DNA from: Saccharum officinarum
Lineage: Eukaryota; Streptophyta; Magnoliopsida; Poales; Poaceae
Length of the DNA stretch: 64,000 nt
Reading direction: 5' to 3'
Assembly: GCA_020631735.1 (NCBI GenBank)
Contig: CM036159.1
Span: 20,499,511 to 20,563,510, forward strand
Both the position numbers and the translations under genes were made by a program. The notes beneath the pieces are model-generated. The model was not told where the DNA came from. It made no database searches and saw only the letters and a program-made list of their open reading frames with translations. The stretch's first letter is position 1. Each line of letters opens with the position of its first letter. Below, one piece after another: positions 52,262-64,000 of this stretch.

Positions 52262-55200
52262 TTACAGCCCTTCCCCCTTATAAAAATCTCGTCCGGAGAT
52301 TTGAGTTACGCACCATTTGTTATAAAAATCTTCATAAGCTTTCTGTAAGTAGTCTCCCGTTTCCCAAGACGCATCACCCTCATCATGGTGGCTCCACTGT
52401 ATCTTGTAAGTTCTCACTACTCTGTTTCGTGTAACTCTGTCCTTAACATCCAGCACTCGTACTGGTTGCTCACGGTAGGCCAAATCTGACTTAATCTTAA
52501 TGTCTTGGGGTTCTACCCTTTCTTCTGGAACACGCAAACACTTTCTTAAATTTGACACGTGAAAGACTGGAAAGATTGCACTCATTGATTCTGGTAACTG
52601 CAACTTATAAGGTACTGGACCCTTTCTTTCCAATATTTTATATGGCCCCACAAACTTAGGAGCAAGCTTTCTTTTGATTCCAAACCGTTTCTTTTTCATT
52701 GGTGTGACTTTTAGATACACATAGTCTCCAATTTCAAATACAAGCGGTCTCCTTCTCTTATCCGCATAACTTTTCTGACGTGATTGTGCAGCTTTCATGT
52801 TTTGTTGAATGATACGAACCCTCTTCTGAGCCTCTTCTACAAAGTCAATACCATAATATCTTCTTTCGCCAGGCTCGATCCAATTCAACGGTGTTCTGCA
52901 CTTCCTGCCATACAAGGCTTCAAACGGAGCCATTTTGATATTCTCTTGATAGTTGTTATTGTAAGTAAACTCAGCCAAAGGCAACCATGATTCCCATGAT
53001 CCCTTTGAAGATAATACACATGCTCTAAGCATATCTTCTAAAACAGCATTTACTCGTTCTGTTTGTCCATCGGTCTGTGGATGGTGAGCAGTACTACGGA
53101 CTAAACTGGTACTTAAACCTTTGTTCAAATGTTCCCAGAAGTGAGCAGTAAACTATGACCCTCTATCAGATATGATAACCCTTGGTATACCATGCAAACG
53201 AATGATTTGTGAGATGTACAACTTAGCATATTCAGGTGGTCGATAACTTGTCTGAACTGGAATGAAATGCGCTGACTTAGTAAGACGGTCGACAATCACC
53301 CAAATTGAATCGTTTCCTTTCTGACTAGTAGGTAATCCTGTGATGAAATTCATACATATTTCATCCCATTTCCAATCTGGCACAGACAGTGGTTGTAATA
53401 AACCAGCAGGTTTCATATGAATTGCTTTCACTCTACAACACGTGTCACATCTGGCGACATAAGCTGCGATTTCTTTCTTCATCTTCGTCCACCAATAACG
53501 AGATCTCAGTTCTTGATACATTTTACTACTTCCAGGATGGATGGATAGCTTAGAAAGGTGAGCTGTATCCATAAGTTTATTCCTAAGCTCTCGATCCTTG
53601 GGTACAACAAGACGATCATTAAACCATAACACACCCTGTTCATCAATTCTAAAATGCTTGGATGGCTCGCTTTTCATCTTCTCTTTGATATGGAATATCC
53701 CTTTATCTGTTTTCTGGCCTTCTTTTATCCTACTTTCCAAGGAGCAACTGATCTGAATATTATGCAACATAGTAGGATGCATAAGATTGAATCCCTCTTC
53801 GAACAGTGGTTGCACATCAAGATAATGTGACTTCCTACTCAGTGCATCTGCCACAACATTGGCTTTTCCTAGATGATATTGTATATTCAGGTTATAATCC
53901 TTTATCAGCTCTAACCATCTTCTCTGTCTCATGTTTAAGTCAGGTTGAGTGAATATATACTTGAGACTCTTGTGATCTGTATAAATGTTGCACACATTAC
54001 CAAGCAAATAATGTCTCCAGATCTTCAGTGCATGTACGACTACAGCAAGTTCAAGATCATGTGTTGGATAGTTAACCTCGTGCTTTCTCAACTGACGCGA
54101 GGCATAAGCAATGACTCTTCCTTCTTGCATAAGCACACAACCTAATCCAGTTTTCGATGCGTCACAAAACACATCAAAAGGTTTGTCTATGTCTGGCTGC
54201 GCTAAAACAGGAGCAGTGGTTAATAGTTTCCGCAAAGTGTGAAAAGCTGTCTCATACTCTTCTGTCCAAGCAAACTTATGATCCTTCTGTAACAGACTTG
54301 TCATTGGTTTAGCAATCTTGAAGAAACCTAGTATGAAACGACGATAGTAACCAGCTAATCCAAGAAAACTTCGGACCTCACGAACCGTAGTTGGTGCTTT
54401 CCAATCCATAACCTCTTGTACCTTACTAGGGTCTACTGAAATTCCATTTTCTGACAGTACGTGACCAAGGAAAGGAACCTTCTTCAACCAAAACTCGCAC
54501 TTGCTAAACTTGGCATACAACTTATGCTCCCTGAGTCGGGTCAGGACGATTCTCAGATGCTTCTCGTGATTTTGCTCATTCTCAGAATACACCAGAATAT
54601 CATCAATAAACACGACCACAAACTTATCTAACTCTGGCATGAAGACCGAATTCATCAAAAGCATAAAGTATGCAGGAGCGTTTGTTAAACCAAAGGACAT
54701 GACAAGATACTCGTACAACCCGTATCTGGTTGAAAATGCGGTCTTAGGTATATCTTATGGCTTAATCTTGATCTGATGATAACCGGACCTCAAATCTATC
54801 TTAGAGAACACCTTGGCTTTGGACAACTGATCAAATAGAATATCAATATGAGGCAATGGATACTTATTCTTGATGGTGACAGCATTAAGTGGTCGATAGT
54901 CCACGCACATTCTCAATGTGCCCTCTTTCTTCTTTTTCACAAATAAGGCGGGACATCCCCATTCAGATTTACTTGGTCGGATAAACCCCTTTTTCGACAA
55001 TTCTTCTAGTTGTTTCTTTAGCTCAGCTAACTCATCCGGAGGCATACGATAGGGTCTCCTCGAGATTGGAGCTGTTCCAGGAACTAATTCAATCCCAAAC
55101 TCAACATCACGATCGGGCGGAAGACCCGGCAACTCATCAGGAAATACATCAGGAAACTCACATACGACCGGAATTTTGGCAAGTTCAACAACTTGAGTAG

Positions 55201-56713
55201 CACAAGTTAAGCTATTCAAACTGGCGTTCTGAGGTAGCATTACTTGAAATTTAGCACCATCCCTAGGATCAGTAAAGGAAATGGTTCTACCAGCAGTGTC
55301 TATCATCGCCTTCCAACTTTTCATCCAACTCATTCCTAAGATCACGTCCAAAGATAATCCCGGTAACACTACTAGATCCATTGAACATCTTTGACTCCCA
55401 AAGTCAATGGTCACTCCTCTCACCACCATTCTAGTGCATACGTCAGCTCCCACTGAACTGATGCGGTAGCTAAAACTCAATTCATCTATTTTCTGATGAT
55501 GCTTCTGTGCGAACTCTTGACTCATAAAGGAATGCGACGAACCAGAATCAAACAAAACAATGGCATGATGTTGATTCACAGGAAATCTTCCAGCAGTCAC
55601 GGGCTCTCCTTCCGGAATTTCCTCAACATTGGTGTAGTGCACACGACCAGGATATACCACTCGCTGTTTGGGGTACGGACAAAACTTGATAAGGTGACCA
55701 GATTGATGACAATTGTGGCACGACCCAACGATAGAAGTCTTGGGACCTGTGGAGGCTTTCTGACTAGTCTGCGATTGCTTCTTTTTGGTAGAAATCTTTC
55801 TTTGTGGTGGTTTGAACTTAGCCTCAGGTACAGGAGAATGATACAGAGGGCGTCTTTGCAGGGGAGCTCTTGCCTGTGATGGACTTGAGTCTGAAACCTT
55901 CTTTCGTGCCTTGAATGCAGAATGGACATTATTGTTCTTTTCCTGCTTCAGACAGTCACTAATAAAATCATTAAACCTGGTCCTAGGGTTAGTCCCCACG
56001 TGCTTCAGCATCTTGGTGTTGAGACCCCTCTTGAAACTTGCAATTTTCTTGATATCCGTGTCAACCATGTCCGGAGCATAGCGACACAGATTGTTGAATG
56101 CATGCAGATATTGTGTCACAGTCTTAATGTCTTGGGTTAGTACCAGGAACTCTTGCAGTTTCATTTCAACCAGCCCTGGTGGAATATAAACTCCACGGAC
56201 AGCCTTAGTAAACTCATTCTAAGTAATCTGTGTATGATCAGGAAAAATGGTGCGATGATGTTTCCACCATATACCTGCAGGTCCTTGCAACTGATGAGCA
56301 GCATATTCAGTTTTGAGCACCTCAGTCATCCTCAACAGACGAAACTTATCCTCCATGGTGTTGATCCACTCATCAACATCAAGTGGCTCTGTAGCCTCCT
56401 TGAAGATCGGCGGTTCGGTATCCAAGAAATCCTTGAAATTGCTATACTGATCTACCTCATTGTCACCTTGGCGATTACCATCTTGGTAATGGTCAGCAAC
56501 AGTGCGGAAAATATCTTCCATATTTCGTTGCGAATGTTCCACATTTCGCTGACTTTTCAGATACTGCGTGAAGAAAATTTCTGGCGTGATCGGAGGAGGT
56601 GATGGATGTGGTTCAGTGGTATTACGGTTTCCATCACTACCACTAGTGTCAGCACCCACACTAGGAGTCTTAGTACCGTTGGTGCGATTGCGAGTACGGC
56701 TCACCATCTGCAT
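52262..56713 (-). pseudogene. Gypsy gag-pol polyprotein with three stop codons
   Basis: One phase of 1484 codons. Gag (WWKHHRTIF, then [11 protein letters not shown]) has a CCHC knuckle [14 protein letters not shown]. Protease [11 protein letters not shown] follows. RT spans [27 protein letters not shown] and FIDDILVYS; RNase H includes [16 protein letters not shown] and [10 protein letters not shown]. Integrase has HHCC (CDTCCRVKA) and SDRGS...HHPQTDGQTERVN. A chromodomain-like tail reads YKIQWSHHDEGDASWE. In-frame stops are TAG 56221-56219 (a Trp position by context), TAA 54757-54755 and TAG 53155-53153 (Gln by context). No frameshift was seen. The terminal TAA (52264-52262) lies inside the 3' LTR. 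Confidence 0.9.
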
Positions 56714-57858
56714 ATCTCAGCAATAAGTAATTTTTAGGTGATGTTGTAATAATTGCATAGGAACAAAGGATTATGCCATACTGAATTTACTGGAGAGAAT
56801 AAATTCCTACAATAAAACAGAGGCACAAAAATTTATTCTCAATTAACACAACATCGCTAATTAGATTACTTAAGTGCATCACATCGCGTCCAATTGCAAC
56901 CAACTTTCCAGTTCACATATACTGGACTTTTGGCGTTCGGATATCACCACAACACTTCTAAGTTTTCCAACGTTAACTCAAATCTGAATCATCCTTACTC
57001 TCATGCTCACACCATAGTTGTCTGCTTGATACGGGCCAATCCTAATAAGGTTTTTGTTATGCTCGAGAGACGGATATTAAGTTGTAGTTTTTTTATCAAA
57101 AAGAGATAATCTTCTTATAAGGGGAGGAAGGATGCAATGATATGACATGAGGTGGATAGACAACATGATGCATGCACGTTCTGTACGCTCTCACAAACTT
57201 AGGAAATAATAAATTCTAGCGATATAGACAGTGGCATACAAACGGTCTCTCATATACGTAACTAATACGTTCTAAACGATAGCGCTGTTATATACCTATA
57301 GAAGATTCATTTCAGCCCAAACCCAATGAATGCATTGCGGAATTAAAATTTATACACTCCACATATGTATATCCCCAGATACACATACATGTAGTGTTTA
57401 CTACCCGAACCATCGTCCTATTGACGACATCGTCACCACAGGACGGCACAACCCACACATGGGATACCTTCGTATAAGTATGTGTGTAACATGTAATACT
57501 CCAGCATCAAATAAGCACTCTCCCTAGATCGGCGGTGTATCCGATCATGCTCTCCCAACTCACACTTACCTTGGCGTAGAGGCAATTGATCCACACATTA
57601 CCACTCAAGTGAATGGCACCCATACAATTTCAAGCTGTATGAGCAACTAAATAAAAATATGATGCACAACCCCATGTCAGTACTTAGATAGCCACCTAGA
57701 GTCCTTAACTGGGCTTAAAGGATATGACCACTGGCACATTCTTAATTTTTAAACCATAGTTTTAAACATCTATATAGAACTACAAGTTGGCAATTACTTT
57801 TGTAAAGCAAAAATTCCTTTGTTTCAAATACCACATGAACAGTAACACACTAAACCTT

Positions 57859-57870
57859 GCTCTGATGCCA
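57859..57870 (-). other. Gypsy primer-binding site
   Basis: TGGCATCAGAGC on the minus strand, two bases inside the end of the 5' LTR, fits tRNA-Met priming (TGGTATCAGAGC) with one mismatch. The region 56714-57858 between it and gag is an untranslated leader without a convincing gene. Confidence 0.8.
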
Positions 57871-57872
57871 GC

Positions 57873-59350
57873 TGTAACGGAACCGTCCAATTATATGAAA
57901 TTAAGTAAGAAAATTCTTCTACCGGGACAGAGAATCTAGCAAACTTAAGCCCGTATAACCCGGTAGTCCATGAAATCTCGGGGATCTCAAATTTTTTTTC
58001 AACAAACAGCCAAGACCGTACTGGTTTAGTGGTTACAGTTCACATGCGTACATAGTTCAAATACATCGGAGTTCAAATAAAGATATTACAACACTGAGTT
58101 TGAAATACAGGTAGCGAAAGCATTATTGTCCAAAATCAACACACACCGTTTTGTTTAAATAATAGTGCCATACTGTAGTCTCCTCCAACAAAAGCATCGA
58201 GATAAGAAGTATGGAGCGACCATTGCCCTTGGTCCTAATAAACACCTGCAACAAGGGGTAGAAGAACCCTGATTACAAGAAGGTACTCAGCTAGACTTAC
58301 CCGACAAAAACCAGAAAACAACATGACACCAAGGAGTATGTAAGGCTTTATAGTGGGGTTGGCTTGACAATATTTTGCATAAAAGGCGATAGCACTTAAA
58401 TTGCAATATAAATCTTTAGCATCAATTTAACTTGTTCATTTAAACCTATCTAGATTTGCACCTGTACTAGAGCAATCACTTGGATAAGATTAAGCAATCA
58501 ATAGTAACCAATTCTGTTTAGCATTTTCCACATCATACTCATAACCATAACCATCATCATGTTCCATAATCACATTACTACAATGACATAACTCAGTCCA
58601 GTTGCTCACTATCCAGGAGCGATGGCGACTCGAATCGATTACTAACCAGCTGGTGATTTATTCCCCACACAAACCACACTCACCGGCCCAGTGAGCTACA
58701 GGTCACCCTTGGTACTATTTGGAAAAACGTCGCGGGACCGCCATGAACCCTATACACCTTGGGTTCCTCCCGCGCCAGGTCACTCAAGTTATGCCTGCCC
58801 ACGCTGGAGCCAGGTCATTCTTGTCCACGGTCAACAGGCCCGAGGTGGTCTTGGCATCATCTCGGTCACCGGTCCGAACAGAGCTACTAGGCTTCGCGGT
58901 CGGAAGTACTTATCCGGCCAGCTAAATGTGGGGCATGCGTTCAAAAAGGACTGAGGGCCGACAACGGTACGGTCCTTAATCGACACAGACGGAAACTACA
59001 AGCACACAAGACCCATGCCTTGCTGCCCAACATTCCGCCTGGTCTCCATTTATTAAACCACAATTGGTCCTCTTACCATGATAGCACATTGCTAAACATG
59101 ACATGTTTTTTTACCTAAATCGTAGGTGACGGAAAATCACCCACTTCTACCGGACTAAGCATAGCTAAGCAGATATTCCGGAACTAGACTTAAATAGGAT
59201 ATCAGGATATATCAAGGTGTTCAAGGAATATCATAGTGATATGCATCAACGGTTTCAAGCAACCCCTATAACTTAATGCAACATTACATATAACATATAT
59301 ATTTATCTTGCTTTGATAAGGTAGGGAGACTTATAATGCTCCGGGGCTTG
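57873..59350 (-). repeat. Gypsy 5' LTR, interrupted at 59350
   Basis: It is the downstream 1478 bases of the 5' LTR (in element sense). It retains the section 58017-58895 that the 3' LTR has lost. It stops at CCGGGGCTTG where the plus-strand Gypsy LTR begins; in the 3' LTR the sequence continues CTTCCAGAAGG. Its remainder should reappear beyond the right edge. Confidence 0.85.
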
Positions 59351-62300
59351 TGTAACACTCCGGTGTTACGCAAGCATTTGCATTGCAATCATGAGCACAA
59401 CATGTCATGGCATTCATAATTATATGTGCTTAGGGTGTACCTTTAATAAAATAACAATGTGGAAACTAGTATTGCATAATATGTTGTGATAATGTGCTAA
59501 TGACATTCATCAAATTTGTGCAACTATAAATTTCATATCACTTATAATTATAAGGAAAATTTTTGGAGCCACTAAATCACTCAAAGTTTTGTTAAAGATT
59601 TGTTTAAAAATGTTATTTGAAAATATTCAAAAATCCTCCCTAAATTAGCTTTTATTCTAAAAATCAAAATCTGTTGGGAATTTTTAGTTGGCCCCTTAAT
59701 CAAAGTTGTAGAGGATTAAATTCTAAGCAACTTTTATTTTTGGGTCATTTTCAGAAAATGTCTTTTTCTTGCTCAAAATGAGGTTTGAAAACTGTATTTG
59801 AATTTTGTTTGAAATTAGAAATTTGAAAAAAAATCAAATCCTACCTAGCAGGCCGCCGCCCCGGTTTCGGCCCGCGACCGGAAACGGCCCGCGCCACTCC
59901 CGCGCGCGCGCCGCGCCCCGCCTCGGCCCGGCCCGCGTCCGCTCGACCGCCTCCTCCTCCCGCTCGCCGTCTCGCCTCGCTGGCCGCCGCGGCAGGTCAC
60001 GCCCGCCGCGTGGCGTTCATGCGCCGTCGAAGCCGCCGCGTGTAGCCTCCGGCTCGCCTTGATCTCCACCTGGTCACGCACTGTCTCCGCCTTCATCTCC
60101 GCTGTCCCCTGCTCCCCTCCGCGTCCACGCGCTCGTCCTCCACCGCAGCAGCAAGCCGGGCGGAGTGCACGCCACCGCACGCCGTCGCCCGCGTTCGCCA
60201 GCGTTTAGCTCCGCCACCGCAGCGCCATTTGCCAATAGCGTCCGCCTACAGCTCCGCCTGGACCTCCTCCGTCCCGTGCGCACGAGTTCGTCCCCTTTTT
60301 TCCCAGGGTAAGGTCAGAACGAGCTCGCCTTGGCACGGCGGCGCCATGGCCGCCGAGCTCGTGCTCCCGTGGATGGAGCCATTCCTTCCTCTTCTTCCTT
60401 AAATTCCTTGTACCGTCGCATTCGCCTTGACCCCGCGGATCTTGTGCGCTCCAAATCCACCCATGCCATGGCCGAGACCGACGTATCGGCGGCGAGCCGC
60501 ACCACCGTCCCGCCATGCTCGCCGCCTTGCTCACCCGGGAACACCTCCGGTGCCCTAAGCTAGTGCGTTGGGTTCGCCTTTCCGAGAGGAAGCAGGTGCT
60601 GGTGACCTCACCGCCGGCGAGCTCACCGGCGGCGAGATCCACCCGGCCAGCGCCTCTCTTCCTCCCGTGTGTCTGACATGTGGGGTCATTGACCCGCTGG
60701 GTCCCGCCTGTCTGTCTCTCTGGTGCGGGTTGTGGGTGGACAACCGGGTGCACCTAGCAGTTTTGTCGGCTGATTTTAAAAGGGATTTAAGAAATGCTTT
60801 TTCAGATTTCTGTTAAATGCTTTGAAAAATATTGTGGAAAATGTTTTTGTATTCATTTGAGCTCCAAAAATTGTGAAATAAATTTCTATGGACTCATTGG
60901 AACCAGAACTACAATATAAAAATATTGCATGTCATTTTTGGGATACTTTTCTGTAGAGCTTTAATTAATTCTTAATATTGCTGATAAATTGAAAAATGTG
61001 TAGAAAAATCTATAGGCTTCAGAAAAATATGATTTCAAGTTTGTTAATCTTCTTATATCATGTACTTCTTAGGAAAAATATGTTTCATGCATGTGCTGTG
61101 GAAAACTTTGGAGAAGTAGTTCAAGTACCTTTAATGGCTGATTTTTGTTATTTTTGCTAGAGAGCAAATTTTGAATAAAACATGCATGTGGTAATTTTTG
61201 TACAGTCATTATATTCCATGAAGGACCTAGGAAAAATATTAATTCTGTTGTTTGACACTTTTCATAGTACAAAGTAATTTCATGCTCATTTGTATGCTAT
61301 AGCTTGTCATTTTTGTACAAGATAGTTGACTTATCCAAATGTCATGAAATTTTTATGGTAGTCTATTTAGGGTAGTATTATGCTATTGTAATTTTCTTAG
61401 ATTTTTAGGAGCATCAGAAATATATTTTGCTATTCAAACCTATTATTATTTAGGGTTTAAGCAAGTGTTGCTTTAAGTGTGATTAAGAAATTAGTAAAGC
61501 TTTGGTGTATCTTTGAAGCATTTCATAAGATATGTTAACTTGACATGTTAGTAGTAGAAGAGAATGCAGTAGATGACATGTGCTTGTAGTGTATAGTTTC
61601 TTGGATGATGTTGACTACCTTGCATTTCAACATATTCATTGCATTCATCTCCTTCGATGCACGCTTGCATAATCACTTACGCGCATTGCATCATACAGGA
61701 TCGCAAACCGAGAACCCAGTCATCTTACCCGAGGAGCCAGAGGAGCAGCTCGAGGTGCAGCAGCAGGAGGTGACAGAAGCCGAAGAGGAGGTCGGTGAAG
61801 AGCTCCCCGAGTGCCCCGACCACCGTCCGAGCTCTTTTGAGAGAGGCAAGCCCCGGAGCATTTCTATCCCGGTTTGCAAATAATTTATTATTAACTTTAC
61901 TTAATTTGATGCATTACGTTTAGGAGTTGCTTGCAAACGTTGCTGCATTATACCTTGCTTACCTTTGTTATACTATATCCTTGTTACCCTGGTATCCGCA
62001 GTCGAGTCAATGCTTAGCTGGCTTAGACCGGTAGAAGTCGGGTGATTTCCTGTCACCTGCGAGCTATAGGTGGTTACCTGGATCTGCTTGGATGACTATG
62101 AAGTCATGGTATAACTAAGTGTGAAATGAATTTGAGACCGGGCGGAAACTTGCAGGGTTTCGGACTGTAGTGTGTTCCGTCTGTGTCGATTAAGGACCGT
62201 CCGTTGTTGTCCCTCGGGTCATGTTGAACGCATGCCTCACATTTAGCTGGCCGGATAAAGTACCTTCCGACCGCGAAACTGGGAGATTATTCGGGCCGAG

Positions 62301-63317
62301 TGGATTGCTCGCAACGCACTGTACCGGAGCAGTAGTGGCAGGATACGGGGGCGCGATGATAAGGCCAAAGAGCAGTCGGGCGGCCCCCGGGTACAAGTGG
62401 TTCCTGGCAAGCTCGCGACTTTACCTGAATGGTTGACTCGGTGACCAACACCTCACTTTAGCGGGTGAGTGAGGTTTGTGTGAGGAATAACTTACCAGCT
62501 GGTTAATAATCGATTCGAATCGCCATCGTTCACTGGATAGTGAACACTTGACTTGAGCTACTTCATCGTAGTAATATTGATGGAACACTTGGACAGTTAT
62601 ATGAATTATGACATAATGGAAGTTGTTAATGATCATTGGTTATCATTACCTGTTTAATTACATGTTACTTTAGTACAGGTGCAAATGTAGTTGACAGGTT
62701 AATAAAGATTTAACTTGATGCAAAGCTTTTGTAAAGGTTTTCCTAAATGCTAAAAATGCCTTTTGCAAATGAGTCAGCTATCCCACCAGAAAGCCTATCA
62801 TGATTCCTTGGTGTCTTTTATTTCTGGTTTATGACGGGTAAGTCTAGCTGAGTACCTTCTCGTACTCAGGGCTTTGTTCCCACTTGTTGCAGATGGGCAG
62901 ATGTACTACGGCTATTGTATCAACTGTCTCTATCCTGCAATGGGCGAAGCTTAGGACCATGGGCAATGGTCATTCGCTACTTCTAGTCTGATGCTTTTGC
63001 TGGAGATGATCACAAGCTGGCACTTTATTTCAAAATGTTGTGTGTGTGCGTGATTTGAACTACCGCTTCCGCTACTTTTATTCGAACTTGGTTTGTAATA
63101 ACTATGTTTAAACTCCGATGTATTTTGTGCCGCGAACATTTATGTAACTTATGATGGTAACCGTTAAACTTAGTACGATCTTGGCTGTTATGTGAGATGG
63201 TTTGAAATCCGTCAAGATTTCACGGACTACCGGGTTATACGGGCTTAAGTTTGTTAAATTGTCCTTCCGTTGGATGATTTCCTACTTAATCTCGTATAAT
63301 TGGGCGGTTCTGTTACA
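59351..63317 (+). repeat. Gypsy 5' LTR, 3967 bp
   Basis: It starts with an inverted pair GTAACAC-4 nt-GTGTTAC. It has a GC-rich section (59850-60760) parallel to 51000-51830 of the other LTR, a long AT-rich middle, an acidic reading frame (about 61690-61883) and a tail parallel to 47440-47583. Frames in the GC-rich part are composition artefacts. Confidence 0.85.
61605..61883 (+). other. Acidic reading frame within the plus-strand Gypsy LTR
   Basis: The open frame ends …ECPDHRPSSFERGKPRSISI and then PVCK and a stop. About one third of residues in the EEPEEQLEVQQQEVTEAEEE stretch are Glu. It is similar in position and order to the frame at 49843-50133. CATACAG/GATCGC just before it resembles a splice acceptor, so it could be a spliced exon. 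Confidence 0.4.
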
Positions 63318-63319
63318 GC

Positions 63320-63332
63320 TGGCATCGGAGCA
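63320..63332 (+). other. Gypsy primer-binding site (plus-strand element)
   Basis: TGGCATCGGAGCA begins two bases after the LTR end. It is one change from the site of the minus-strand element (TGGCATCAGAGC), consistent with tRNA-Met priming. Confidence 0.8.
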
Positions 63333-64000
63333 TGGTTTAACGTGATTACTGTTCATAAGTGTATTTAAAACAAAATTATGTTTAAAAAAGTGTGATTTTA
63401 AAACTAAAAGTGTGCCAGTGGTCATATCCTGTATGCCCAGTTAAGGACTCTAGGTGGCTATTTAAGTACTAACTTGGGGTTCTTGCACCATATTTCTCTT
63501 TCGTTGCTCATACGGCGTGCTATTGTATGAGTGCCACTTAATTGAGTGGTAATGTATGGATCAGTTACCTCTACGCTTTGGTAAGTGTGAGCTGTGAGAG
63601 CATGATCGGATACACCGCCGATCTAGGGAGAGTGCTTATATGATACTAGAATAATTACATGTTTTACACATGTTTTTATGAAAGTATCGCATGTGTGGGT
63701 GTTCCGTCCGTTGAGGCGATGCCGTCAATAGGACGATGTGTTTGGGTAGTTACTACCGTTGTACACGCATCTGGGGATTCGTGTAGAGCGTGTAGGTAGA
63801 TTTACTGCTTTCATGCATTCATGGGGAATGGGCTGAAATGAATTTTCTGCAGGTACATAACAGCGTTTATCGTGTAGATCGAATTAGTTACGTATATGAG
63901 AGATCGTTGTATGCCACCGAATTCATCGTTAGATGTCTTTATTTTCTAAGTTTGTGAGAACGTAAGACTCGCGCATGCATCATATTGCCTGTGCATTTCA
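63333..64000 (+). other. Leader of the second Gypsy element
   Basis: It is parallel to 56714-57858 in reverse orientation (TTAAGGACTCTAGGTGGCTA at 63443 corresponds to 57694-57713). No coding sequence before the edge. Confidence 0.7.

Larger units (their letters stand above)
47440..52266 (-). repeat. Gypsy 3' LTR (with nested Copia LTR)
   Basis: In element sense it runs TGTAACACCCCGGTGTTACG to GACGGTTCCGTTACA. The portions 47440-47583 and 49408-49862 match the 5' LTR at 57873-58016 and 58896-59350 almost base for base. About 880 bases of LTR (58017-58895) are missing from this copy, replaced by the Copia LTR remnant. Positions 49863-52266 are the LTR part whose partner is beyond the nested element. 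GC-rich frames around 51000-51830 are composition artefacts. Confidence 0.88.
47440..59350 (-). mobile_element. Gypsy chromovirus (Tekay/Del-like), nested and degenerate
   Basis: On the minus strand the order is 5' LTR (from beyond 59350 down to 57873), primer-binding site, gag-protease-RT-RNase H-integrase-chromodomain (56713-52262), polypurine tract ATAAGGGGGAAGGGC, then 3' LTR (52266-47440). Pol order and a C-terminal chromodomain-like segment indicate a chromovirus, and LTRs of several kilobases suggest Tekay/Del. A Copia LTR remnant sits in the 3' LTR and another Gypsy element cuts the 5' LTR at 59350, so the right end of this element lies outside the window. Three stops inactivate the polyprotein. 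Confidence 0.88.
59351..64000 (+). mobile_element. Second Gypsy element (related family), 5' part
   Basis: An LTR begins at 59351 (TGTAACACTCCGGTGTTACG) and ends at 63317 (GGCGGTTCTGTTACA), followed by a primer-binding site and leader sequence to the edge. Termini and layout match the minus-strand Gypsy element, but the sequence is clearly diverged. It is inserted in that element's 5' LTR; the candidate target duplication is GCTTG (59346-59350), and its partner is out of view. The coding region is outside the window. Confidence 0.82.

Noticed and set aside
59805..60816. Overlapping frames up to 182 residues rich in Arg/Pro/Ala
   Set aside because: GC-rich part of the plus-strand Gypsy LTR. 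Frames are open on both strands and show no conserved domain.

Overview
The window looks like a stretch of nuclear DNA from a grass, most likely Andropogoneae (Sorghum, Saccharum or Miscanthus type). The reasons are nested LTR retrotransposons with kilobase-long LTRs, grass-type MITEs and SINEs, and a plant Costars gene. The genus is inferred from element style only. Nothing is bacterial or organellar.

Layout. (1) 1-24.9 kb and 36.6-37.1 kb hold a decayed tandem segmental duplication. Five recognisable blocks (here A, D, E, F, G) recur in the order A0-D0 | A1-D1-E1-F1 | G1-A2-D2 | G2-A3-D3-E2-F2. Each copy is interrupted by different insertions: a 5'-truncated LINE, LINE fragments, a Mutator-type element, hAT, Harbinger-type and unclassified MITEs, SINE pieces and a 2-kb LTR. 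Several insertions have exact target-site duplications, and the uninterrupted site survives in a sister copy. (2) 24.9-34.8 kb is a large Copia element (SIRE/Maximus-like). Its LTRs are about 2 kb, its 5' internal end is rearranged and its pol frame carries five stop codons. (3) 35.2-36.0 kb is a very recent 410-bp tandem duplication. (4) 38.0-46.7 kb contains the one convincing host gene, a two-exon Costars (ABRACL-like) gene on the minus strand. Its intron holds a complete Copia element with identical LTRs and an open 1445-codon polyprotein. A broken copy of Costars exon 2 lies just downstream. (5) 47.3-47.4 kb looks like the promoter and first codons of a plus-strand gene, cut by a Gypsy LTR. 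(6) 47.4-59.35 kb is a Tekay/Del-like Gypsy chromovirus on the minus strand with three in-frame stops. Its 3' LTR carries a truncated Copia LTR, and its 5' LTR is interrupted by a second, plus-strand Gypsy element. That second element's LTR of nearly 4 kb and primer-binding site run to the right edge.

Function. Only Costars is likely to act as a host gene, probably in actin-related regulation. The rest is transposon biology. The points that stand out are the intronic Copia with its PPT-encoded polyglycine tail, the rearranged SIRE-like 5' end, the acidic reading frame shared by two divergent Gypsy LTRs, and the promoter-plus-start-codon remnant divergent from Costars. I found no CRISPR array, rRNA or tRNA gene, and no evidence for a new multi-gene system.
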